Below are positions 1-13,029 of a stretch of DNA of 64,000 bases, piece by piece. The notes beneath the pieces are model-generated. The model was given only the letters and a program-made list of their open reading frames with translations, was not told where the DNA came from and did no database searches. Position 1 is the first letter of the stretch. Each line of letters begins with the position of its first letter. The position numbers and the translations under genes were made by a program. The DNA comes from Tetrahymena thermophila SB210 (lineage: Eukaryota > Ciliophora > Oligohymenophorea > Hymenostomatida > Tetrahymenidae): assembly GCF_000189635.1 (NCBI RefSeq), contig NW_002476326.1, positions 533,442-597,441 on the forward strand, given 5' to 3'.

Positions 1-411
1 TGCCTTGACTCTAGATAAAAATTTGCTGGAAGTAAAAGCGAAATAAAGGATTGTATAAGTATTTTAGAAGAAGAATATTTTAGATTTTTAAAGAAAAAAT
101 AAATTTCAAATTCCTATGAAAATGAAGATTTTAGTAAAATTGAAATTTCAACTATATGAAAGAAGAAATATAAATAGGGTAATGACATAATTCTTGATTT
201 AAATTATATTTTAGAATCTTTTTATATTGTTCATGGATAGTAAAAAGATGATAATAACTATGGTGAGATGAAAAAAGATGGTTAAATAGAATAAGAAAAA
301 GATTTTAAAAGAAACATTTCTAAATTTATTGAATACTATTACTAAATTCCAAATTACTCTCAAACCTACAACCTGCTTCTCCTTCAGAAAAAAGATTATT
401 TAGGTTATCAG
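1..411 (+). pseudogene. partial coding fragment with in-frame TGA
   Basis: Frame 1 reads as plausible protein from the window edge, with mixed charged and hydrophobic residues and TAA/TAG as Gln. It is interrupted by a TGA at 157-159, then continues in the same frame to 411, where CAG is followed by a GTAATA donor-like site. No intron with matching phase removes the TGA: the only GT-AG pair around it (donor after about 133, acceptor about 176) changes the frame. No conserved domain was recognised. It could be a decaying gene remnant, the 3' part of a gene that ends at the TGA with coding-like sequence after it, or (less likely) a selenocysteine codon. The upstream part lies outside the window. 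Confidence 0.4.
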
Positions 412-2438
412 GTAATATATGTATATACTTTGAAAAGAAATAGGCTTTAAACTTAAAAAAAAAACCTTTTCTTAAATCACTTTATTGAGCTCCAAGAAAA
501 ATATATAATATAATAAGCATTAAATAATCACTTATATTTTATTTAATCGCCACAACTCTACTTATTATATATATCTATAAATCAGATATTTAATTATAAC
601 TTTTAAAATGTTTACTAATATTAGTTTCTAAGAATTTATTTGAGTATATAACAATTTTTTAATGTAGCATAATATATAGTAAATTATTTTATTAATCTAC
701 CTTATTTTATATTTTTAGGTATATAGATTATTACTAAGGGTATGCAGATAAATTTAGGTATTTCCTATTTTTTTTAAACCATGTATGTTTGTATTAAATT
801 ATTTATTTATTAAATTTAATTTACATATTCTTAATCATTGCTGATAAATAACAAAATAAACTATTTTTGCATATATCTTATAATCCATTTATGTTGCCAA
901 ACTGTTTTTACTTTTAAAATTTTTGTTTTATTTATACTAAAGATTTTAATCAAAAAGAAAAAAGTCTTTTATTGTTAGCAGACATCATCATTTATGTTTA
1001 GTTGCAAAAGAGTCTTTTAAATAGTCAGCACATTAACCCTTAAAAATTTGGATTGATAAAGGTTAAGGGTAATACATTCATTTTAACAAAAAATATTTCT
1101 AAAGTTATCTTGGTTATCAATTTGAGACTATAGATACAATGAAACCAAGTAAAGGTAGAATATGATGTATAAATTTCATACTCATTTTTAAAATAAATAT
1201 AAAAAGAAAGCTTTATAATTTTCAAAAATAACAATGAACATTTTCTTTTCTCAATTACCTTATTTTTGATTGATTCAGAAAAGTAATTTTAAGGTAAAAA
1301 AAGCGAGGATTAAAATTAAAAACTTTTTATTGAGACGGGAAATGTATATTTATTAAGAATTTTTTTACTTTATTATTAACATAAATAAAAGAAGAATTTT
1401 TTATTTTCTCCTAATTAATTAAGTAATTAACTACTATTAACCATCCAATGTTACTTACCAAATAATTAAGAACAAAAGAAGATCTATTCATAACTTTAAT
1501 TATTTATAAAGACTTTTAATTTTGTGACATATTAAGTAAATTAAGTCATTAGTAAATAACTGAGTAATACAATAATGAGCTGCGATTCTTTCTAACAAAA
1601 ATAAAAAAAAATATTTAAAAATGAATGCATGATTTTTTTTTTTTGTATTGTTACTAAAGAATCAAGCAATTACTATCAAGGGCTATCATTTCTATGGTTT
1701 AATTTATCTCTATCTTAAGAATAATAAGTTAGTTCTTTTTTAATTTATTCATATTTATTTGAATAAATAAATATGGTTTAATAGTTAGTAAGCCTCAGCT
1801 AAGGACTAAAGTCTTTAGCAAACGACACATGGTTATAAAATTAAGATATATAAAAATCAATTAGTCTTTGACATTATAAAGTTAGTATGTTTTAGGATTT
1901 AGGATATTTAGAGCAGTGTGAATTTAATAATTAATTACTTTTTATAGATATTTACTTTTTTATTTATTTTGTGACTTAACGATGTAGTTATAAATCTGAA
2001 ACATATTCAACTTTAAATATAAATTATTTATTAATTAAAAAAAATAAAAAAGGCAATCATAAAAAAATACTAGATGTATAAAAAGAAAGAACTCAAAAAA
2101 TACAATCTGCTTTACAAGTTTTTTTGTAAATGAAATATCATTTTTATTTTTAATAAATTTCTTTTTAATTTATAAGATCTGTTTTTGCTGATAAATTTAG
2201 TTGCAGCAGAGCTCTAGATAGACGTACTTAATGATCAACCTATAATATTTACAAGGGATTTCTTGGTAAACTAAACCCCATTTTGCTCATCTTAAAACTA
2301 TATAAAACCAAGTTCTAATTCATTATAAGTTAAAGTCCTATTTTAGCAAATGTATCTCTTTTTTTTATTTGAAAAAAATCTATTTTATTTATTATATTAA
2401 AAAGTCCTAGTTTTTCACGATTAGCTATCAAAACAAAT
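412..2438. other. AT-rich non-coding stretch
   Basis: No convincing exon was found on either strand. A short dyad (ACCCTTAA near 1035 and TTAAGGGT near 1064) and a small imperfect hairpin near 1799-1820 are present. The last few hundred bases presumably hold the promoter and any unrecognised 5' exon of the REJ gene. Confidence 0.5.
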
Positions 2439-5400
2439 ATGAGATCAAACATTGCAATAAATTCATATCTTTAAGTTACTGGTGGCGATGGACAAGTTAT
2501 TAGTGACTACTTTGGACCTGCTTTAGGAAATCCTGAAGATTGCGATGCAAGACAAAACGATAGAACATAATATGATCAATTTAAATAAATAAATACTTTT
2601 TACTCTTTTGCTAAACCATAAAATCAATTTACTATTATTATTTAAGACACTAACCTTGCTAGCTCTTTTATTTATTTGTTTAAAATATTCTTTTACTTGA
2701 TTGAGGTATTATAGACACTTAATTATATTCAAAACATATTTTTTTATAAATAAAACTTAAATATATAAATTAATTAAATAATTATTTACTTAAATTATCA
2801 AAAATTGATAATAAAGTAAGTTTTGGCATTTACTGCAAACTCCTTTAAAAATTTTTTTCTTTTTTAACTTGTTTTTAGAGGAAGGCAAAATACAAAGATA
2901 TTTATTTTTGCTTTTTCAAATGAATATCTATATAAATCATTATTACTTTAAGTTTATAGTGAAATAGACATACTGCCCTTCCACCTTTCTAATTTAGTTT
3001 AATAAAATTATTTTCTGCAATTTTAAAAATTCAAATCTTTTTTAATTAATTACTTTTACTTAAAACAAAAGTGTCAAGAAGGGTGTTATAATGTATTGAC
3101 AAAAATAACTGTGACCCAAACTCTTGCTTGAGTGGATTCACTTATATGATTTCTGACAATTACATGAAAGGTTAATAAATTTGCAATAGAAATTGCCCAT
3201 AAGGATAATTTGTTCGTTTTGACCGATAAAATTATCTGATATAAAGTTGTTAGAATTGTATTGCCAATTGCGTAATCTGTTCTGCTGACAATCAATGTAG
3301 CTAATGTATTGCTGGATATTAATTTGATTCTCAATAAAATTTGTGTGTTGTAATATTTTTTTTTTTATTGAATTTAATTCTTTATTAGTTTGAAGAAAAT
3401 ATTTTTGGAAATTAGATTAAAGACATCAACTTGAATTAGTTTTATCATGAAATTGAATTTTATTTTAAATAACTTTTATTGCTTTTAATTAAATTATTTT
3501 CCTAATTTAAAAACTTCAAACCTATTTTGATTTCTTAATTGATTATACTCTTTAACTTAGAAGCGAGAATGTACTGAAGGATGCTCTAATTGTAGCTAAA
3601 ATATATAAAGCTGTACTTAATGCATGAGTGGATACTCTCTGATGGCGAAACCAAATGATAACACCCTACAGTACTGCTAAAAAAATTGCTCAGTGGGATC
3701 ATACAATTTTGTGACTAATAATATTACAATGTCATAAGAATGCAGATCTTGTATTAATAATTGCCAAACATGCACTAAATCTGATGACTGTAGTAACTGC
3801 TAGATTGGATATGGATATAATTATCAAAAACAATAATGCGCAGTAATTTCCTATATTTTATCAATATAACTCTTCCAAACTACTTCAGAAATATTTTAGT
3901 ATTTCAGATTAAAATCATAAATATTAATTATTTTTTTATCTTAAACAATTTTTGATTTTCTATTTATTTTACTACTTAACAAAATATTTTATTTTTCCCT
4001 AAATTAGCAATGCTATCAAGGGTGCTCTAATTGTGATTAAAATTTAAGTTGTACTGAATGCTTTAGTGGATATATTTAAACTACAAACCCAAAAAATAAT
4101 TCATAACAATATTGCAAAATGATTTGCTCAGCAGGATAGTTCACCTTTATTAATTGGTAAACCATGGCCTAGTAGTGCAACCCTTGTATAAGCAATTGCA
4201 CATAATGTTCATAAGATAAATAGTGTGACACTTGTACAGCAAATTATGAATACATTCAATAAGTATTTTAATGCAAAATTGTATGCTAACAAAATTAATA
4301 TAGAGATACTACTTTTTATAATTGCACTAACTGTGTAAGTAATTGCCAAAAATGTGTGGATGGTTAAAGTTGCAGTTAGTGCTAAAGTAATTACGAGTAT
4401 GTTAGCGAAGTAAATTCTTGCTTAGTTATTTGCAATAATAATTAATATAGAAACCCCCAAAATAACTATTTATGTGCTGATTGCATTGATAATTGCATAT
4501 CTTGTACTAATGGATAAAGCTGTACTACTTGTACATAGGATCATGAGTATGTTTCGTAAGTCAATAAATGCTTGCATGTTTGTTTATAAAATTAATTTAG
4601 AGATTCTACTTAAAATTATTTATGTTAAAATTGTCATTAATCATGCTAATCATGCACTGGACCTGCTTAGAGTTAATGCAGGAGCTGTTATTAAGGATGG
4701 TATTAACTTGGATCATTTTGCTATCAGTGGTGCCCCAATAATTACAAAGAAGATTCAACCTTGTGGTAATGTGTTTAATGCTAAGAGTACATAAAATCGG
4801 ATTGCTAAGCATGTGCTAACACATGTAGATCTTGTTAATACAAGTAAAGTAGCATGTGTTTAGACTGCTATGATTCTATGGAAATCTCAGATAATACATG
4901 TATCTGCAAAAATCGTATTGATAATAGAGGTATTTTCTATTAATGTAGTTATAATAAAATTGCTGTTTTAAATGCTACTTTGGCTATTGATTCTCCTACT
5001 TTGATTATTGATTTTGGTGTTGCTTTGACATAAATTTAAAACTTTTAGTGTAATAATATATTTCAAGATAGTACTCTTCAGCTTCTTGGCACTCTTCCAA
5101 ACTGCTCAATACAAGATACTTAAATCAAAGTTTAATTAAGTAAATTTAATAAAATTATCTTTTGAAAAAGTAAATATATTCTTATTAATAGATGAAGATG
5201 CTTAAATAATGGAAAATGATAATCTCTCATTCATACCAAATGTTCTGAGTTATTAAATTAGTAACACTTTCTTAATAGACACATTTTATTTAACCAAAGT
5301 TCAGCAGTTAAGGAGTGATACTTAACAGCCTTAAGTTACTATTTAATTCAGTAAAACTCAAAATACTTGCTATGACATCGTTTTTTCAGTAGCAGATATT

Positions 5401-8400
5401 ATAAACGATGCTTCAAGAGGGTTCAAAAGCTTCACTTGGAGTATATAATCTTCGCCAAGCTTAGATTAAAACAGTCTTTAAGCAGTTAATAGCATTATCA
5501 CGAATGCTAACAGTTAAAAGAGTATCTCTTTAGTCATTTTAAAGCAACTAATTCCTGCAAACACTAAAATTACTGCTGTTTTCTAATATTTACTTAAAGT
5601 TAATTCTTCATAAAAGTAGTATTACACAACTCTCTTTACCAGATAAAAAGACTTAGTTATTAAATTAGAAACCTAAAGTTATCCAATTTATAGGTAATAA
5701 ACACTTAATTTTACTCTTAGACTATTTACATTTAAAAGACTTAATTTCGTTTAAAAAACAAAAAAATTACTAATTTAGAAAAAAATGAATTCAGAATTTA
5801 GTTTTTAAATAAAATAAATTTAATCATAATTAAATAAAAAAATAATTTTTAAAATAGATTCATGGATTTACGAATTTATGTCTCTTTCTATGTGTAAATA
5901 TGTGATTAGAGTGGACCAATAATTACTAATGAACCTCTTAACATACAGATAAACTCTAAAAGTGTGCCTAAGCTGAATTAAAACCTAACGCAATTTAAAT
6001 ATAATTAAACATTAGTTTTAGTCGAAAAATATTCTATTCCTCATTAAACCATTTTTGATTTAAACGTAGACTAAATTTTTAAAATTAATAAATTTATTAA
6101 CTTTTTTATAATTATTAATAAAGGTAAATGCCTCTCTAGTCAGTAATTCATCAATCGCTAATCTAAAAACTTAAACTATTATGCCTAATATATCTAATTT
6201 ATTTATTTAGATTATAGGTGGATAAAAAGGAGTATTTGGCTTCAAACAACCCTTAAATTTAACTGGATAAGCAAGAGATTTTGAGCTTGAAGACCCAAAC
6301 TAAGATTAACAAATTAATTTAAAATGGGATTGTGTATCCCTTACCTCTAATCAAAATGATAATCAGTGCTACGACTACAATAACCATCCAGTAGTTTTGC
6401 AACAAAATGTTTCTAGCATTTCGATACCAGGTTCAACTTTTAGTCCTTATTAATCTCTTTTATTTACTTTTACAGGAACCAAAGATTCCCGTTAAAAATT
6501 ATAATCAACTATGATCATCTTATCTGAAACTGATATACCTATTTTAATTGTTAAATTTAAAGATATATCTTAATTGATATAAGTCAACATTAATTAAGAT
6601 ATTGATGCAACTCTCATATATGGAAGTAATGTTTCTTCTGACTTGCTAAGCTATGCTGGTGCAGTACTTTATAATAATACAGTAGTAGGAGCTATAAAAT
6701 TTGATTATTATAAAGTGAGGTTTAGAATATGGGATTATTTTGTAAATATCCTTCCATAAAATGCTATTGTGTAAGTAAGATTCAGCGCATACAATCCTTA
6801 TTTCATAATGCCTAGTTTAAGTATAACTAACTTTAATATAAATTTACCACCCAATAATTGTGTATTATCTGTAAACAGTCTTAGTGGATAAGCTCTATAA
6901 ACAATTTTTTAAATCAAAATGTCTGGTTGCACCTCAGCCAATGCACCAATATCTTATTAATTCTTTTACTACCTAAATGATACTGATTATTAATAAGAAT
7001 AGATATCTCCAAATTATATCCTAAGAAGGTAAATAATGGATTAAAGCTTATAAAACGAATTAAGTACTATCCTTCCTTCAGGAAATTTAACATTAATGGC
7101 TTAGGCTATTGATAACTTTTTAGCTGTTTACAATACAACCTTATAGGTAAACATTTAACCATTTGCTCAAACCGAAAATTAAATCAACAAAATTATTGAC
7201 TAAGCTTTACAAATTGATAGTAGAAAGACAATTTCCTAAAATATTTTAAACCTGTGTGTCATAGGAGAAGAAATATCTAAGAACTATCCAGTATATAACC
7301 TTGAATCAATGAATCCGAAAAAATCGTAGCTCATATCATTAATAATAAGCTAAGTTAATTCTCTACCTAATTCATCTTTATTATCAACATACGCAAATAA
7401 AGTAATTGCCCAACTATAATAATCTATAACTAATTAATAAGAATCCTAGACCATCGCTGTCCTAAGCTAGCTAAATACAATTTTATAAAATTAATAATCT
7501 TTAATTAGTTAGGATAATATGTTTATGAATAACAACAATGTTTTTCTTCAAAATATTGTAGACTCATTTAAAGTATTAAATTCGACTACTAAAATTCTTT
7601 CCAGTAATTTGATATCTCAATAAATGAATATATCAGACTAAATATGCAGTTACCTAAGCAAAGCAACTCTACCTAATTAGGGAGGAGTATAGCTGTAAGG
7701 TAATTTAATATCACTAGATTGCTAATAAATTACTTCAAAAAATTTAAAGTAAGTTATAATAGACTATTAGGATTCACAAACAACAAATACCTATTATTTA
7801 GGTTAGACTACTTACTCTCAAAATCCTTTCGAATTAACATCAGAATTCTAGATTTATATTTAAAAATTAAAATAAATAAACTCAAGCATAACAATTACTT
7901 AGAATCCAGTCATTAAATATTATTTAGACTTAGTAAATGCAAGCTCAAATAGATTATTGCATCAATAAGGTTCTAACTTTGAACAAAGGAACAATATGCT
8001 TAGCAATAGAAAATTAATAAACATCAAGGAAAATTAAAAGGATAATTAATAAAATTTTTATATTTTTAAATTTTAAGACCTTTAACCCTCTCCTAATAAT
8101 TAAACTTGCCTCTAAATGCAATAATCATAGGCTTGGTCTTCTCATGGATGTACCAACATAACAAAGAATAATAAATACTATTGCTATTGTAAAAGTACAA
8201 ATCCTACAACTGTGATTGATGATCTAGAATCATTGCTTATAAATAAAAATGTAAAAGAAGCTTTTAGCTCAGATGGATTTAATAACATAAGCAATTTTAA
8301 GAATTTTTATTAATATGCTATTGTTTGGACTCTTTGTACTATAACTTTGTTATAATTAGGTTTATATTATTATGGTAGAAATCTAGACAAAAAATTTAGC

Positions 8401-9463
8401 AAAACTACTATCTCATAGATTATGCCTATGGCATCGGAATTAGAAAATCCTCCTATTAGTGGAAAGAATTAGATACCAAGCTTGCAATTATAAAGTATTT
8501 AAGAATTAAATGGTGTTATATAGTAAACTAATAATTAAGATTAGCAAGACCTATTAATTTCTAAGAATCAAACAAAAAGACAAAAATTTTTAAATACCTT
8601 AACAATTTTAAAAAATGAACAAATTGAATCAAACTAAATCGAATTTTTCAAATTAGAAAATTAAATATCTACTGAGTAGCCAAACTAGTTGAAAAATCTT
8701 GATAATTAACCACTTTAACTCTAGGAATAAGTCTAATCAGAATAGCTTTAAGAGTTAGAGTAGCCAAACATTTAAGATGAAAAGCTAAATTAAGGTTAAT
8801 TAAAAACTTTTTAAGAAGTGTAATAAGACAAATTAATAAATTCAAATAAGATAACTGTAAGCACATTTTAAGATTAGAGCAGCAAAAGTAATTTAGTAAA
8901 TTAAGTTGTTAAATTAAAGGAAGATGAAATTTAAACAATAGAATAACTTAAAAAATTATCTCTTTTAGTATAATTTAAAGTATTTCACGCCTATTTTAAT
9001 ACAATTTATACATATGAGCCTTCTCTTTCAAGACCAATTAGATTCAATATTATTTACTTGAGGGTAATCCACTCTCTTTGTCTGTCAACAGTATTTGATG
9101 AAAGCTATAATGCCATTTAAAAAATAATAATTTCAATAGTTAGCTCAATAATCGTAGAAGTTGGAGTTTTCTTAATAACAATAGTTCATAAAATAACTAG
9201 AGTAGGTCAAAAATTATCTACCTTTTTTATGGTATGTTTATTATTATGTCATTTTAGCTGTTATAAGCAATGAAGAGCCAGGCTATGCTAATTCAAAATA
9301 CGTTTAATTCTTTCTAGTTATAGGAGTTGACTTTATCTTTGTTTAGTCAATCTTGGCACTTTTTAAGATCATTATATTAAAAAATATATAAAAGAATTTT
9401 ATATTCTATAAATTGTATGCTATTTTCGGCTTAAGCAAAGTTGTGTCCAGCTTAACTATTTGA
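2439..9463 (+). CDS. cysteine-rich REJ/GPS-domain transmembrane protein (polycystin-1/REJ type)
   Basis: A predicted surface receptor or channel-like protein of roughly 2,000 residues in many exons. The first supported coding begins at the ATG at 2439, but a signal-peptide exon upstream may have been missed. From about 3070 to 4930 there are repeated furin-like Cys motifs (CxxGCxNC...CxxC), with repeat-bearing exons starting near 3070, 3560 and 4009. A REJ-like region follows (about 5000-7600; introns at 5139-5191, 5694-5857 and probably 6066-6123). A GPS-like motif with a W-SHGC core and a later CYC lies near 8110-8190, and a membrane segment at 8318-8380. After a Gln/Lys-rich cytoplasmic linker come several hydrophobic segments (9040-9460) resembling the polycystin-1 membrane region, with a last intron at 9231-9266 and a TGA at 9461. 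The number of membrane segments is smaller than in polycystin-1 and no PLAT domain was seen. One apparent 1-nt frame break lies near 3090. REJ proteins are commonly expanded in ciliates; the ligand is unknown. Confidence 0.75.
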
Positions 9464-10927
9464 AAATAGTATTAAATTTTATTTGTATTGTTTTTTGATC
9501 AGGTATTGTTTATTTTGAATTTTTTATACATTTTATATTTTTTTTGCATCGTTTATTTCTTAAAATTTCATTTTCTTTACAAAAATCTTTAATTGAAATA
9601 ATATTCATAATTTGATCTTATTTACTTAGAAAGATAAAAAATGAAGTTATATCATATTTGCACTTTTTGAAGCTATATATTTTATATTTGCATTATCTTT
9701 AAATTCTTAAAAGTTTATTTTCTAGACAATAACTTTTAATTTAAATAATTTTCATAATTAGATCTTATTTACTAGAAGAATTTTATAAATATTGTTAAAG
9801 AATTTCAGAAAGAATGAACTTATAATATGCAAAATATTAATTTAAAAAAATACTTTAAATATAGGATAAAGAATTTTCTTTTTTATTTTATACCTTATTC
9901 CTCTCCATACCATAATTTGTAATATTTACATAAAATTTAAATTTTTTATAATTTTTTGAGTATCTATCTTCTTAATTTTATTTTTTAAGGCTATTTGGTA
10001 TAAAACAATAAAAGTTGTATATTTTTAAGATGGCATACCTTATTAGAAGCCATTTTGAATGATCAGATCTTTAATATTTATTTTCTTGTGTTTGTGTAAT
10101 AAATATAAGAAAGAAATTAAAAAACAATAAAATTATAAATTTGATAATGAAAAATGCAATTGTATTATTTAAAATATGGGTATATCATTAAACTACTCAT
10201 CCAACATAGCATCTCAAAGCTTGAATGGATAAATTTAGGTAGAAACCATAAATACTATGAATTTTTTAAAAGCCTTTTCAAATAGGAAGCTAAAATTTTG
10301 AAATAATTAAAAAAATACTTTGAATTTTCATAGGTACTAAAATATCAAAATATAAATTAAAAAAAATAGATTGACAAAAGTAAATTTGAATTAGAAAAGA
10401 AAATTATGCTTGTCAAAAAATTATTTTTTTTAACTTCTATAAAAATAAAATGAGTTTCTCAAATTTTTTATCATTATTGCTTTGTTAAAAAAAAATATGA
10501 TAATACACAATTTTTTGCATTTTACATTGATTTAATAATGAAAAAATGTAAAAGGTGAGATAAAATTCTATTTCAAAAATATTTATAATGAGTTTATTAA
10601 ATGATGAAAATGAATTAGAAACATTATTTGAAACCAAATTATTTATTTTTTATATGCAAATAAAGTGAATGAATACATTTAAATTATTAATTTTAAATAT
10701 TAGTAATTAACTAACATCATAATAATAAGTAGATTTGTTTGTTTGTTTGTTTATTTATTTATTAAGTTATTTAATTTTTTACCATTTGAATTGGATATAA
10801 TTAGTTAATATGATTTTTAAATGACATTTTAAATTAAAAGTTTATAAGCTAGCTTCATTAAAGTATTTTGATTATTAAATAGAGTATTTATTAATTTTCA
10901 ATCTATATTTATTATTTATTGGTTGAT
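9464..10927. other. AT-rich intergenic region
   Basis: Spacer between the REJ gene and the convergent small acylated-protein gene. Apart from the diverged duplication at its left end and TTTG/TTTA microsatellite near 10738-10765, nothing coding was seen. Confidence 0.6.
9546..9775. repeat. diverged short tandem duplication (offset 147 bp)
   Basis: About 85 bp ending in a shared GATCTTATTTACT motif at 9614 recurs, diverged, with the same motif at 9761. The copies (about 9546-9630 and 9692-9775) share the order of several short blocks. It lies in the non-coding spacer just downstream of the REJ gene stop. Confidence 0.5.
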
Positions 10928-11548
10928 TCATATTCCATATTTTATTACAGAGTTAGAATAATCACTAAGATTTGAATATTTATTTGAGGAAGATAAATGA
11001 GAGTGAGAAGAGCTATGCATTTATTTTTTGTTGCTATCTTGGGGAGGGCAATACCTACAGTCTGAAAGCCTTTTAGAACTGCTTACTTTACTTTCATCAA
11101 AATTTGTTTTTTTTAAATTTTCGTTGCTATTAAAATTATTTCTGTTTAGACTTTAGTCAGATTCATATTTATTTATTCTACTTGCTTAGAAAGAGCATTT
11201 TTTCTAAGAACCTTTAGTGGTTAACATTCCTGTTTCTAGAATTTGATTAAAAATATCGAATTTTTAAGCTTAATGCTATTCTTATATTTTGTCAAATGCA
11301 TCTATCAAATAGCATGCTCTCTTAACATATTCCTGTGAAAGATGTTAACCAGCCTTTTCATAACCTGGTTAATATCCTCTCCAATAATAATCATCTCCTA
11401 CTTCAGATTAAGTTATTACTGAAACCTCATATTCCAAAGGAAGATGTTTATCTTACTCTAATTTATTGATTGAAAAGTTGAGTAATTAAAATATTATTCA
11501 TTCAACATTTAAATTACCACAATCACATCTGCAACATTCGTTTCCCAT
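10928..11548 (-). CDS. small protein with MGN-CC dual-acylation N terminus, unknown function
   Basis: Two exons, 11548-11518 and 11457-10928, joined by a 60-nt AT-rich GT-AG intron after codon 10, give 186 aa ending at TGA. The first ten residues begin Met-Gly-Asn and hold four cysteines (C5, C6, C8, C10). This matches the usual N-myristoylation plus palmitoylation arrangement, so peripheral attachment to a membrane is inferred. The middle (about residues 12-75) is mixed and probably folded, with a YEVSVITQ strand-like piece and a Cys/Tyr-rich helix. The C-terminal half is Ser/Asn/Lys-rich and looks disordered. No known domain was recognised. The tiny first exon holding only the lipid anchor is easy for gene callers to miss. 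The reading frame, base composition and stop make it a real gene; function is open. Confidence 0.7.
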
Positions 11549-13029
11549 TATTTATTTTTAAAATTATAATATCTTTACTTTCAAATCTGATAAAAAGAAT
11601 ATTTTTGATAAAAGTTTAAATGATTTTGAATGTCTTTAAATGATTAATTAATTACCCGTTTAAAATTAATGATATTGGGAAACCATAATAACTTTAAATC
11701 AAGCATATTTTTTAGTAAATAACATTTTTATTATCTTTTATCATATTTTAATTTTTTTGATTCTTTTTATTTATTTTTATAATATTTAGTTGCATAAAAT
11801 ATAAAGATCAAATAAAAATAAAACTATTTTGAAAGGAAATTTTTAGCAATTACAAAAAATAATTTTTTAAAATTAATACAAATAATTTATGTTTAAAGCT
11901 AGAAATAATTTGTGAGAAACTAATTTTAATAATTGAAAGAATATTATAAAACAAAATATAATTTTTAAATCTTTTTTCATTCAAACTCTTTTTAAAATTG
12001 AAGAAAAATAGTTAATTATTTTTTGTTTTGAAAATAAATTAAAAGATTTTACATATTAATTAGTAAATTTGATTAATTATTGATAAAGTATAAAAAACTA
12101 CTTTTTATTCTAACACAACATTTATTTTATTTGTTTAAATGAAAATTAATATTTTAATTGCATAATAATATTTTTTCGAAGTCAAATTTTTGTTTAAAAA
12201 TTATCTTTAAATTATTTTAATAAATTATTTAAAGTTATTATTAAATGAAAAATCTGTTGAATTTATTAAATTTTTAATGCTTTTGTTAGATATTTATATG
12301 AGAAGCTTTTAATGGAAAAGATTTAGTAAATGTTACTGTTGCCATTAAGTTAATTGAAAAGATTTTGTTAAAATTTACCTTAGCTTGTTGAATATTCAGA
12401 AAAATATTTTTTTTAATTTGGATTTAAAAGTATAAAAAGAGAAAAATAAATAAAAAAATATAAATTAATTACTCATAAAATCTAAAATATATTTGAATAA
12501 TTCTTTTCAAAATTAAGAAATATTTGATTATTAATTTTAAAATAAAATAAATGTTTAATTCAAAATTGAATTGAAATTAATATCTATATTAATAATTAAT
12601 TTATTAAGTTTAAAATAATAAAATAATAAAAAAAATTAATATATTTAAATAATAATTCTTTTATTTATTTTTTATTCTTAATTCATAAAGAACAAGGTTA
12701 AATAAAAAAAGCAAAAAGATTTAAGCTTTTAATTTATTTCAGTATTATTTTTTTTTTGTTTAATTAATTCATCCGTTTAACAAACTACATATCTAAATTA
12801 AATTTTCTTTCTTTTAGTAGAAAAAACATAATTAAAAAATAAAAGTGTTTTATTTTTTTTTGTTTCAGATGAGAAAATTTTGTGTAAAACAGAGATTAAT
12901 TTCATCATTTTGTACACATGAACATATTTCAAAATACATAAAAGTATTTTTATGGATATTTCTCTTTTCTATTTAGAAATAAAAACAATTTTATATTCAT
13001 TAATACTTATTTATTTATTTCTTTCTCTC
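11549..13029. other. AT-rich intergenic region
   Basis: About 1.5 kb of very AT-rich sequence with no exon-like stretch on either strand. It includes the upstream region of the acylated-protein gene and the 3' flank of the next minus-strand gene. Confidence 0.65.

Noticed and set aside
157-159. Selenocysteine as the explanation of the in-frame TGA
   Set aside because: No selenoprotein family was recognised around it and no SECIS-like hairpin was found by eye; retained only as a remote option.
4606-4812. Short ORFs on both strands inside the Cys-rich repeats
   Set aside because: Out-of-frame shadows; the true frame shows regular CxxC spacing with TAA/TAG as Gln.
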